In this document: in pieces, positions 8,808 through 16,068 of the stretch
Layout: every line of letters starts with the position of its first letter
Position numbering within the stretch: the stretch's first letter is position 1
Origin: DATFCK01 sp963728975
GTDB lineage: Bacteria > Verrucomicrobiota > Verrucomicrobiia > Chthoniobacterales > UBA10450
Assembly (NCBI GenBank): GCA_963728975.1
Contig: CAVSMF010000002.1
Location: forward strand, 310,001 to 374,000
Reading direction: 5' to 3'
DNA length: 64,000 nucleotides
Translations under genes and position numbers: made by a program
Notes under the pieces: model-generated
Told to the model about the DNA's origin: nothing
Databases searched by the model: none
What the model saw: the letters and a program-made list of their open reading frames with translations, nothing else

Positions 8808-10487
8808 ATGAACGTCAGCTTAGTGGAAAGTGGAGCGGCGCTGCAGTCGATGCGCAGTTCCGATTTTGATGTCTACAGCGCGTACGGGGAAGTAATCGAC
8901 AATTCGATTCAAGCCGAAGCAAAGACCGTCAAAATCAAGATGGCTTACCGCCCGAAAACAACTTCGGTGAAAAACGAACCGATCGAATACATTGCGTTCG
9001 GCGACGACGGTAAAGGCATGCCCAGGGATATTTTGCACCGTTGTCTACAGCTCGGCTATTCAAGTCGTTTTAATGATAGGAGCGGAATTGGAAGGTTCGG
9101 AGTTGGAGCCACTTTGGCGGCCATTAACCAGTGCAAGAAGGCCGAAATCTATTCAAAGGAGGAGGGCGGCAAGTGGCTTTACACTTTTACAGATCTCGAT
9201 CTGATAACCTCCACACCGCCTAAGATGTCGGAAATTCCAGAGCCCGTTGAGAAGTCTCCGCCTGAAAACCTTAAGGACCTATGCGGCAAGGTAAAGGGCA
9301 CCTTAGTGGTGTGGAGCAAATATGATCGGCAACCAACAGATGCTTCAGAAATCCTAACGGAGATGAAGGTCTGGGTCGGGCGGACATACCGGAATTTCAT
9401 TTGGCAAGGATGTGAGATCTTTACCAACGGGGAAAAAGTCTGCGCAATAGATCCGCTCTACGTCAAGACGGAGAATACTAAGTTCCCCGCAGATCCGAAG
9501 GCTCATGAGTTCAAAACTATCAAATTTCCATGGCCAATTCCGCAAGAGGATCGCAAGGCGGGAGGACCAGCCACGTCTGAAATCAAGGTCAGGCTAAGCC
9601 TATTGCCGCAGGAGTTCCGTCCTAACCAGGGTGCAGGAAATACCAAAGACGCGAAAGAACGCCATATCGACCGCAACAACGGAATTTCCATTATGCGCAA
9701 TGGCCGAGAGGTTTACTACGACACGGTTCCACATTGGCCTGGCGAACGTTTTGCCGAGATCGATCGCTGGTGGGGTGGGGAGATCTCGTTTGACGCTGTG
9801 CTGGACAAGGAATTCACGGTCAAGAATATCAAAAGGGGGGCGCTGCCAGTTAAGCCGCTGAAGCAAGCGTTATCCGACAAGATTGAGCCGACACGGAAAA
9901 CTGCCTTGGAACGAGTTCGGGAAGTTTGGACGGCCGCTACCGCGCAGGGGCGCTCGACAGCTGCGGGCGGCGTCGTTACCGGACACGAAGATGCCGAGCG
10001 CGCTGCGAATCAGACGCCGACGCCCAAGAATCTCTTGGATCAAGGCAAGAATCTCTTGGATGAGAGCGGTAAAGCGGCCGATGAATTTCTAAAAACCTCA
10101 GATGAGCGACAGAAGGCTGCCTGGAGGACGAAATTCCAAAGCCAGCCGTTTACGATCATGGACGCAGAATGGCGGGGTCCAGAATTTGTAGAGACGAATC
10201 ACCTAGGCGGAAACGACGTCCTCCGATACAATATGCGACACGTTTTCTTTGCGGAGCTTGAAGGAATTCGTGACCGGTTAGTTACAAGTGGCGATGATAA
10301 TTACGATGCGAAAAAACTACGGGCACTTATCGATCTCCTGCTCATCTCTTATGCAAAAGCAGAAGCCATGATTGATCCGAAGCATCAGTGGACCGCCGAA
10401 CGATTATTGGAAGAGGTGAGAATGAACTGGGGCAATTACCTCAAAAATTACATTGAGACCTACAATCGAGAGAACGAGAGCCAATGA
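8808..10487 (+). CDS. GHKL (Hsp90/MORC-like) ATPase of a restriction-modification system
   Basis: This 559-aa protein has a Bergerat ATP-binding fold at the N-terminus: N-box GEVIDNSIQA with E28 and D31-N32, G1 box GDDGKGM (residues 65-71) and G2 box GIGRFGVGATLAA (93-105). MutL/MORC-like GHKL ATPases are known components of restriction systems with helicases and PLD nucleases, as here, where they probably form ATP-gated dimers around DNA. A charged linker holds a short tandem repeat (NLLDQGK, NLLDESGK). The last about 75 residues form a helical domain ending in WGNYLKNYIE, which resembles the tail of the next protein. Its stop overlaps the next start (ATGA). Intact. Confidence 0.8.
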   Translation: MNVSLVESGAALQSMRSSDFDVYSAYGEVIDNSIQAEAKTVKIKMAYRPKTTSVKNEPIEYIAFGDDGKGMPRDILHRCLQLGYSSRFNDRSGIGRFGVGATLAAINQCKKAEIYSKEEGGKWLYTFTDLDLITSTPPKMSEIPEPVEKSPPENLKDLCGKVKGTLVVWSKYDRQPTDASEILTEMKVWVGRTYRNFIWQGCEIFTNGEKVCAIDPLYVKTENTKFPADPKAHEFKTIKFPWPIPQEDRKAGGPATSEIKVRLSLLPQEFRPNQGAGNTKDAKERHIDRNNGISIMRNGREVYYDTVPHWPGERFAEIDRWWGGEISFDAVLDKEFTVKNIKRGALPVKPLKQALSDKIEPTRKTALERVREVWTAATAQGRSTAAGGVVTGHEDAERAANQTPTPKNLLDQGKNLLDESGKAADEFLKTSDERQKAAWRTKFQSQPFTIMDAEWRGPEFVETNHLGGNDVLRYNMRHVFFAELEGIRDRLVTSGDDNYDAKKLRALIDLLLISYAKAEAMIDPKHQWTAERLLEEVRMNWGNYLKNYIETYNRENESQ

Positions 10488-11101
10488 CGGCACTTTCCGA
10501 GTTGGGTATCCGTTTAGGCTCGAAGGCTAACCCGCTAGTGCTAAGCCTCACCGTATACGAGGGGGTGCCTTACGTGGATATTCGCAAATGCTTTCTGAAA
10601 AAGGCAGACGGCATGCTGCAGCCTACACGAAAAGGTCTCACGCTTGGAAGTACGCTACTACGGGAGCTGCAGAAAGCTTTGCAGGAGAACCAGTCGGAAA
10701 TATTTGAGTGGTTGGAATCAGGAGGAAACGAGACTCTTCAAAACGCAGCTGCAGCCATGAAGGCTCGCTCTCTGGCCCGGGACGAAGAAGCGTCGAGAGC
10801 GCGCCCATTTACAGTTGAGAGAGGCTCAACTACTGCCCCTCAATTTTGCCGGGTCGAGACCCATGGCGGAGAAGATAAACTTGTATTCAATAGCAAGCAC
10901 CCACTGGAGACGTGCCTAGCGAAACACGAGTACTCCACTACTGAGGTGCGGGAAATCATCGCTCTGATTGTTGTCTCTTTCTATAGGGCGCGGCTGCGTT
11001 TTCCTGGCCAGATTGAGGCCGAGGCCGCGCCGTTTTTCGATGCCCTTGAATTCGAATGGGGTGTGATCTTGCGTAACTATCTTCAGAACATACATAAGTA
11101 A
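10484..11101 (+). CDS. PC4-like domain protein with helical tail
   Basis: Residues about 14-62 (VLSLTVYEGVPYVDIRKCFL, then QPTRKGLTLGSTLLRELQKAL) match the PC4/p15 fold: strands, the Y-V-D-I-R strand and the R-K-G-L-x-L turn. PC4-like proteins bind single-stranded DNA as dimers. The C-terminal about 70 residues (IIALIVVSFYRARLRFP to WGVILRNYLQNI) look homologous to the tail of the upstream GHKL ATPase. Overlaps of four bases upstream and direct abutment to the helicase (11102) place it firmly in the operon. A single-strand sensor or loader for the restriction complex is a reasonable inference. Confidence 0.65.
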   Translation: MTALSELGIRLGSKANPLVLSLTVYEGVPYVDIRKCFLKKADGMLQPTRKGLTLGSTLLRELQKALQENQSEIFEWLESGGNETLQNAAAAMKARSLARDEEASRARPFTVERGSTTAPQFCRVETHGGEDKLVFNSKHPLETCLAKHEYSTTEVREIIALIVVSFYRARLRFPGQIEAEAAPFFDALEFEWGVILRNYLQNIHK

Positions 11102-12280
11102 ATGTCTGAAATCTGGTCGGTGCTCGGAAAAGCCCGCCTCCAAGAGTTGATTGGCGAGAAGGTTCTTGCCCGTTTGGAGGAACTTCTTCCAGCGCTCAAT
11201 CCCGACTTTGACCAGGGCAAGATTTATTCTCGTGAAGGGCTGACACAAGTATTTGAAGCATTTGCCGGAGCTTCCGCGCTTGAGACAAGCGCATTCCGCA
11301 AGGAATTGTTTAACTCGTTGCCGCCTAACAAATTGGGCGAGATCGTTGAGGAACTCGTTCCGGTAAAGGCAGGAGAAGCTTGGCCTCAAAAAGTGCAAGC
11401 GTTAACTGCGCTATGGCCGAAACGCGAAGCGGCGGAGGTCATTGCACAGCATCTAGGTATCCCGAAAGACTTTGTTCCCCAGGACTTAACTCTGCCTCCG
11501 AGCGAATCGGTCCTCAAAACGGCAGATGGCCCTTATAAAACGCTGAAAGACTATCAAAGCGGAGTGTATTTTGAAGCGTGCGAAAAGCTCCAAGTACCGC
11601 TAAGTCGTTTTATCTTGCAGATGCCTACGGGGTCAGGAAAAACGCGCACGGCCGTTGAGATTATCTGCGACTTCCTGAACCGCCATGACGCGGGGATGGT
11701 CGTAGTCTGGCTCGTGCATTCAGAGGAGTTATGCGAACAAGCCTACGAGTCCTTCCTGCAGATTTGGCCTCATCTGAGTAACAAAGCGTTACGGCTGGTT
11801 CGCTGTTGGGGTGAGGGAGCCACGCTGCCTTTCGAGTTTTCTGAAAGCGCATTTATTGTAGGCAGTTTTCCGAAACTTTATGCCTTGCTAAAAAGCCGTC
11901 CCGCAGCATTCGCCGAACTCGCTCCTCGGGTCGGTTTGCTCGTTGTGGACGAGGCCCACAGGGTCTTGGCTCCCACCTACAATCAGGTGGTATCGGCGTT
12001 GATAGGTTCTGAAACGCGCGTGCTGGGTTTAACTGCGACTCCGGGTCGCAGCCTATCCGACGCTGCCGAGAATCAGTCCCTCGCGAAATTTTTCTTTAAC
12101 GACATTCTGTCTATTCACAGCGGTACAACTCCAGTCATCGACTTTCTCCGAGCAAAAGGCGTGTTGTCTGAAACGGAGTATGTCCCGTTAGTAAGCGGTC
12201 GACGGTACGAGCCACCACGAGGGAGAAAGCCTATATCGAGCAATTTTTTGAACTCCCACCTGGTCTTCTGCGCAGGGTAG
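11102..12280 (+). CDS. DEAD/DEAH helicase of PT-type restriction, N-terminal part (frameshifted)
   Basis: The N-terminal about 130 residues are helical. The superfamily 2 helicase core follows: Q-x-x-G-V-Y-F-E-A region, Walker A QMPTGSGKTRTA (around residue 180), DEAH box VVDEAHRVLAP, and motif III GLTATPG. It resembles the helicase annotated in PT systems as dnd restriction enzyme. The frame breaks at about 12215: the real continuation REKAYIEQFFELPPGLLRR is in the frame of the downstream fragment, and the last about 15 residues listed are out of frame. The helicase would translocate on DNA and deliver the PLD nuclease encoded next. Confidence 0.7.
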   Translation: MSEIWSVLGKARLQELIGEKVLARLEELLPALNPDFDQGKIYSREGLTQVFEAFAGASALETSAFRKELFNSLPPNKLGEIVEELVPVKAGEAWPQKVQALTALWPKREAAEVIAQHLGIPKDFVPQDLTLPPSESVLKTADGPYKTLKDYQSGVYFEACEKLQVPLSRFILQMPTGSGKTRTAVEIICDFLNRHDAGMVVVWLVHSEELCEQAYESFLQIWPHLSNKALRLVRCWGEGATLPFEFSESAFIVGSFPKLYALLKSRPAAFAELAPRVGLLVVDEAHRVLAPTYNQVVSALIGSETRVLGLTATPGRSLSDAAENQSLAKFFFNDILSIHSGTTPVIDFLRAKGVLSETEYVPLVSGRRYEPPRGRKPISSNFLNSHLVFCAG

Positions 12281-12300
12281 GAAACGATGATGCTCGGAAT

Positions 12301-12750
12301 GTGGAAATAGTGAAACGTCTCGAAAAGGAATGCGAAGCTAATGAACAAATTATTTTCTTTGGCTGCAGCGTCGAACATTCAAAATTTATCACCGCGCTTT
12401 TGAACTTCCTTGGATTCACGGCAGCTCACATCGATGGCACGACAAGCCGTGCACGTAGGCAAGCCTTAATAAAACGCTTCAAGGCCTCTGATCTCCAGGT
12501 GCTTTGTAACTATGGGATATTATCGACGGGGTTTGATGCCCCACAGATCACGGTTGTTTTCATATCGCGACCGACCGGATCTATTGTCCTGTACAGCCAA
12601 ATGATCGGTCGTGGGTTACGTGGACCCGCTATCGGAGGGACTCCGGAATGCAAAATTGTCGACGTCATAGACAATATTGTGGGCTTCTCGGACGAGCGCT
12701 CGGTCTATGATTATTTTGCTGATTATTATTCGACAAATTCCGAAGCATAG
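12301..12750 (+). CDS. DEAD/DEAH helicase, C-terminal part (frameshifted)
   Basis: This is helicase domain 2 of the preceding gene: IIFFGCSVEHSKFITALLNFL, then H-I-D-G-T-T-S-R-A-R-R, motif V LSTGFDAPQITVVF and motif VI YSQMIGRGLRGP with the arginine finger. Coding in this frame starts at about 12215, upstream of the ATG used here. One single-base correction joins it to 11102-12280 into a roughly 550-aa protein. All catalytic motifs survive, so only the indel breaks the gene. Confidence 0.7.
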   Translation: MEIVKRLEKECEANEQIIFFGCSVEHSKFITALLNFLGFTAAHIDGTTSRARRQALIKRFKASDLQVLCNYGILSTGFDAPQITVVFISRPTGSIVLYSQMIGRGLRGPAIGGTPECKIVDVIDNIVGFSDERSVYDYFADYYSTNSEA

Positions 12751-12764
12751 TCCTCGAATTCGCA

Positions 12765-14288
12765 ATGGCATCTGAACTGGTATGGAATCCCGTCTACACC
12801 GCTCTTGAAGAAAGGATTCGCGGGGGAGACGACCTGCTGCTGCTCATTACTCCGTTTGCGAAACTCGAGGCGCTGCAAAGGCTCCGGTCCTTCAAAAATC
12901 GGGCAAAGCGTTGGAAGGTGGTTTGCCGGTGGAGAATCGAAGATTTGATTGCCGGCGTGTCCGATCTTTCCGTTTTCGAATATCTCAAGTCAGAAGGATG
13001 CGATTTATACGTTAACAACTCTATCCATCTAAAGCTTTATATCTTCGAGAGTAACCTGGCTTTTACTACAAGCGGGAATCTCACACTTAGAGGCTTGGGT
13101 TACTGCGAGCCAGCGAACGTGGAGAGCGGGGCGATGCTGAAGCTCGGTTCGGATGATTGGATAAGAATATATGAAATGATCAACGCTAGTCGCCGCGTTG
13201 ATGAGAAGCTGTACGAGATCCTTTGCGGCTACGTGGAGAGCTGTCCGTTGCCAGTGCCGTTGTCTGTGCCTCCAGATATGTTTCCTCCAGCTTCGAAGCG
13301 GTTCACGATCGGCTCTCTTCCCGCTACAGAAAGCCCCCAGCGCCTAGCGGACTACTATTTTGGAGGTGGCCTTTCTTCATTTTCGTCAGAAGAGGTGCGT
13401 CGGGTTGCTCACGATCTCTCGGTATTCCGGATACCCGATGGCTTACAGCAAGAGGCTTTCCATAGGACTCTTCGCCAAGCATTTATAACGGTTCCGTTTG
13501 TGGTCGAGTTCGTCGCATTCCTGAAAGAGCATGGGAGCCTGCGATTCGGTGCCGTGAACGACTGGATTCATGACCAGTGCGAAGACGTCCCTCTGCCATA
13601 TAGGTGGGAGATCAAGGAGAACACTCGGATCCTTTACAATTGGCTTGAGCATTTCTTTCCTGAAATCGAGTGGAATATTCCCGGAGCCCATTCCCAAGTG
13701 ATCTACTGGCGCGGATCCAACAAGTCGTTGACTGGCAACGATTCAGCGATAGCGCTCGCACGATATCAGAAAATGTTCTCCACGCTTGGAAATAGAGACC
13801 GCGCGGTCGAGTGGAATGACGTTTCTATTGGCGGTGCCCCGCATCAACCACTCCTCCTGTTGGCCGTCGCGAAATTGTATGAACGGGATCCGAATCGTCC
13901 AAACTTAATACCGCTAAATAAGGACCTAGAAAACATATTCGCCGGCTATTTCGCGTCCGTCGTTGCTCCTTCCAACCCCACCTCTGTCGCCATGCCGTTT
14001 GTGGCGCTTCGAGGGGAACCATTTTGGCATTTGCTTGAACGGGAGACGGCAAGCACTTCCCATCGGACATCAGCGACAGTCCAGGAGAAAGCGAGCAACT
14101 TCTCGGGACGGATCAGGAGCCAGGCGGCCTTCGATAAGTCATATAAGGGTGCGGTTCTGGACGATGACCTCCACCTGGCTCACTTCTTCACAGGCACGAG
14201 AAGCTCTAGAACACGATCCTTAATTCCTACTTTCCGGAAGAGATACAATTGCTGCTCTCTCGCGCTCTATCCTCTCCGTAGCGGCTGA
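12765..14288 (+). CDS. PLD-family nuclease fused to a sulfur-binding-like domain
   Basis: The N-terminal about 160 residues form a phospholipase D-type nuclease domain with a single HxK motif, IHLKLYIFESNLAFTTSGN (H88, K90); one motif per chain implies a dimer, as in BfiI-like enzymes. The middle (about 200-340) is unassigned. From about residue 350, PHQPLLLLAVAKLYERD (H360) and AMPFVALRGEPFWHL (from 409) resemble the ScoMcrA-type DNA sulfur-binding domain that usually precedes HNH nucleases. Two indels near 14170-14225 spoil the end; corrected, it finishes SYFPEEIQLLLSRALSSP at 14281. Predicted role: cleavage of PT-marked or unmarked DNA together with the helicase. Confidence 0.7.
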   Translation: MASELVWNPVYTALEERIRGGDDLLLLITPFAKLEALQRLRSFKNRAKRWKVVCRWRIEDLIAGVSDLSVFEYLKSEGCDLYVNNSIHLKLYIFESNLAFTTSGNLTLRGLGYCEPANVESGAMLKLGSDDWIRIYEMINASRRVDEKLYEILCGYVESCPLPVPLSVPPDMFPPASKRFTIGSLPATESPQRLADYYFGGGLSSFSSEEVRRVAHDLSVFRIPDGLQQEAFHRTLRQAFITVPFVVEFVAFLKEHGSLRFGAVNDWIHDQCEDVPLPYRWEIKENTRILYNWLEHFFPEIEWNIPGAHSQVIYWRGSNKSLTGNDSAIALARYQKMFSTLGNRDRAVEWNDVSIGGAPHQPLLLLAVAKLYERDPNRPNLIPLNKDLENIFAGYFASVVAPSNPTSVAMPFVALRGEPFWHLLERETASTSHRTSATVQEKASNFSGRIRSQAAFDKSYKGAVLDDDLHLAHFFTGTRSSRTRSLIPTFRKRYNCCSLALYPLRSG

Positions 14289-14320
14289 CGGGAACACCCA
14301 TAAACGAGTGACAATATAAC

Positions 14321-15010
14321 ATGGCGCGAATATATCCCGAAATATTTCCGGGTCCTTGGGATCCGGCGGTGCCTGAATTTGAGGTCTATCAAACACTTAA
14401 GTGTCTTCCCGAAAAGTACCACGTGTTTTACTCAAAGCGCATCATAGGCGGGCTTTTCGGTAAGCCTGAATGCGAAATTGACTTCATTGTCTTTAACGGA
14501 CGAGACATTCTCATTTGTCTCGAAGTTAAGGGCGGTCTGGTCAATTACGATGGCGTCGGACGTTCGTGGCTTCAAAATGGCCGGCCTTGTAAGGACATTA
14601 TCAAGCAGGCAACTGATGCTGCTCACACGTTAGAGAGAGCTGTGTCTTACGAGGTCAAAAACGCCTGCGTGGATTGGGCGGTTTGCTTTCCAAATTGCTC
14701 TCTCAAGAGCCACGCAGGGGCTCTCGAGATTCAACCGAGCCAAATCCTCGATGAAAACGCGATGCTTAACATTTCGTCAGCGTTCGAGCCTCTTGAGGCC
14801 CACGTTCGGTCCAAATATGGCTCGCGGTCGGGGTTGAATGCCCAAGAGGTCCGCGCATTAGTTGACCGATTGACTCGCAGCATTGGTTTTGTGCAGATAT
14901 TAGGTATTCGCATCGCGCGTGAAGCAGAGCAGATAGTTCAAGTAACGAATGAGCAACTCGAAGTACTCGACGGATCTAGAAGTAAACCGATGCATCTTAG
15001 TTCACGGTAG
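14321..15010 (+). CDS. NERD-domain part of a NERD/UvrD-like helicase (frameshifted)
   Basis: Residues 15-130 form a NERD (nuclease-related) domain: D54 in the C-E-I-D-F-I-V-F strand, then LICLEVKGG with E68 and K70, the PD-(D/E)xK-like triad. The listed C-terminus ends in an out-of-frame tail after NEQLEVLD. One extra G in gacgga at about 14970 separates it from the helicase half at 14949-15953; without it the joined protein reads LEVLDDLEVNRCILVHGSAG and is about 540 residues long, the normal size. NERD helicases are predicted DNA-processing defence or repair enzymes. It is the last forward gene of the island. Confidence 0.7.
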   Translation: MARIYPEIFPGPWDPAVPEFEVYQTLKCLPEKYHVFYSKRIIGGLFGKPECEIDFIVFNGRDILICLEVKGGLVNYDGVGRSWLQNGRPCKDIIKQATDAAHTLERAVSYEVKNACVDWAVCFPNCSLKSHAGALEIQPSQILDENAMLNISSAFEPLEAHVRSKYGSRSGLNAQEVRALVDRLTRSIGFVQILGIRIAREAEQIVQVTNEQLEVLDGSRSKPMHLSSR

Positions 15011-15953
15011 TGCTGGCACGGGCAAGACGATCATCGCGCAAACATTTGCTAAGCGGCTCGCGGATAAGGGCGCCAGTGTCTTGCTGCTTTTCTATAACCG
15101 AGGGATCGCGAAACGGGCACGTTATGCCTTCGACAAAAACGGGAAGGTAACGGTTTCGACATTTGCGAGCTTTGCAAAGCGTCAAATAGAACGAGAAGAT
15201 TCCGATTGGTGGGAAGCACAGACGCACAAAGGGAATGAGTTTTGGCATACTGAACTCCCGATGAGACTATTCGAATTATCTCGTGACCGGCTGCCCCGAT
15301 TTGACGCCGTCATTGTCGACGAAGGTCAAGATTTTAAACCAGAATGGTACCAGTTTTTGCAACAACTACTGACACCGGGCAAAGAGTCGCACTACGTGGT
15401 GCTTTTAGATGAAAAGCAGGACATATTCGGGCACTGGAAAGAATTTCCATGCCAACCCATTCCGGCACGAAAGGTTTTGACGAAGAACTGCCGCAATACC
15501 CGAACGATCGTCGACTTCTTGAATCGGAGTTTTCCGACTGGCATGAGCAGCTTCGATCGATCCCCGGTCGGCGCACAAGTAATTGTGCGACGTGTGAGTG
15601 ATGAGGGGGACGAACTGAAGCAGATTACAACCGACGTTCATCACTTAACAACCAAAGAGAAGATCAGCGCTGGCGCCATAGTGATCCTCGTTACTCCTTC
15701 CAAGGAAGAGTCCTTTTTGAGGAACGTCACGAAAATTGATCGGTTTGAGTTAGCGAGTACCTACGAGCTATACGACTCAAATTCCAACAAACTGCATTAC
15801 TCTACAATTGAAGTCTTTAAAGGACTTGAGGCTGACGTAGTGCTCTTGTCCCTTAGAAACGTGGAGCCTTCGAAAATTCCTCAGGCCCTCTATGTTCAGG
15901 GATCTAGAGCCAAACACCTTCTGTACATTTATCGCCCGGATACCGCCGCTTGA
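14949..15953 (+). CDS. UvrD-like helicase part of the NERD helicase (frameshifted)
   Basis: This is a superfamily 1 core: Walker A HGSAGTGKTIIAQ, motif II VIVDEGQDFKPEW, the KNCRNTRTIVDF motif IV region and a C-terminal VFKGLEADVVLLSLR with the final helicase arginine region QGSRAKHLLYIY. The first about eight residues are out-of-frame reading of the NERD half. It ends convergently with the methyltransferase gene; if that gene's own frameshift is repaired, the two 3' ends overlap by about 25 bases. Confidence 0.7.
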   Translation: MSNSKYSTDLEVNRCILVHGSAGTGKTIIAQTFAKRLADKGASVLLLFYNRGIAKRARYAFDKNGKVTVSTFASFAKRQIEREDSDWWEAQTHKGNEFWHTELPMRLFELSRDRLPRFDAVIVDEGQDFKPEWYQFLQQLLTPGKESHYVVLLDEKQDIFGHWKEFPCQPIPARKVLTKNCRNTRTIVDFLNRSFPTGMSSFDRSPVGAQVIVRRVSDEGDELKQITTDVHHLTTKEKISAGAIVILVTPSKEESFLRNVTKIDRFELASTYELYDSNSNKLHYSTIEVFKGLEADVVLLSLRNVEPSKIPQALYVQGSRAKHLLYIYRPDTAA

Positions 15954-16068
15954 TTGGACCTCCGTTTGCTCTTGTTAAGCTTTGAATTGAGCCCCCGCTC
16001 TCGTAGTAGATTCAGAAACTCTGCCTCGGACGGACCCAACCCTGTTTCCGAAACAATCTCAAGCTGCC

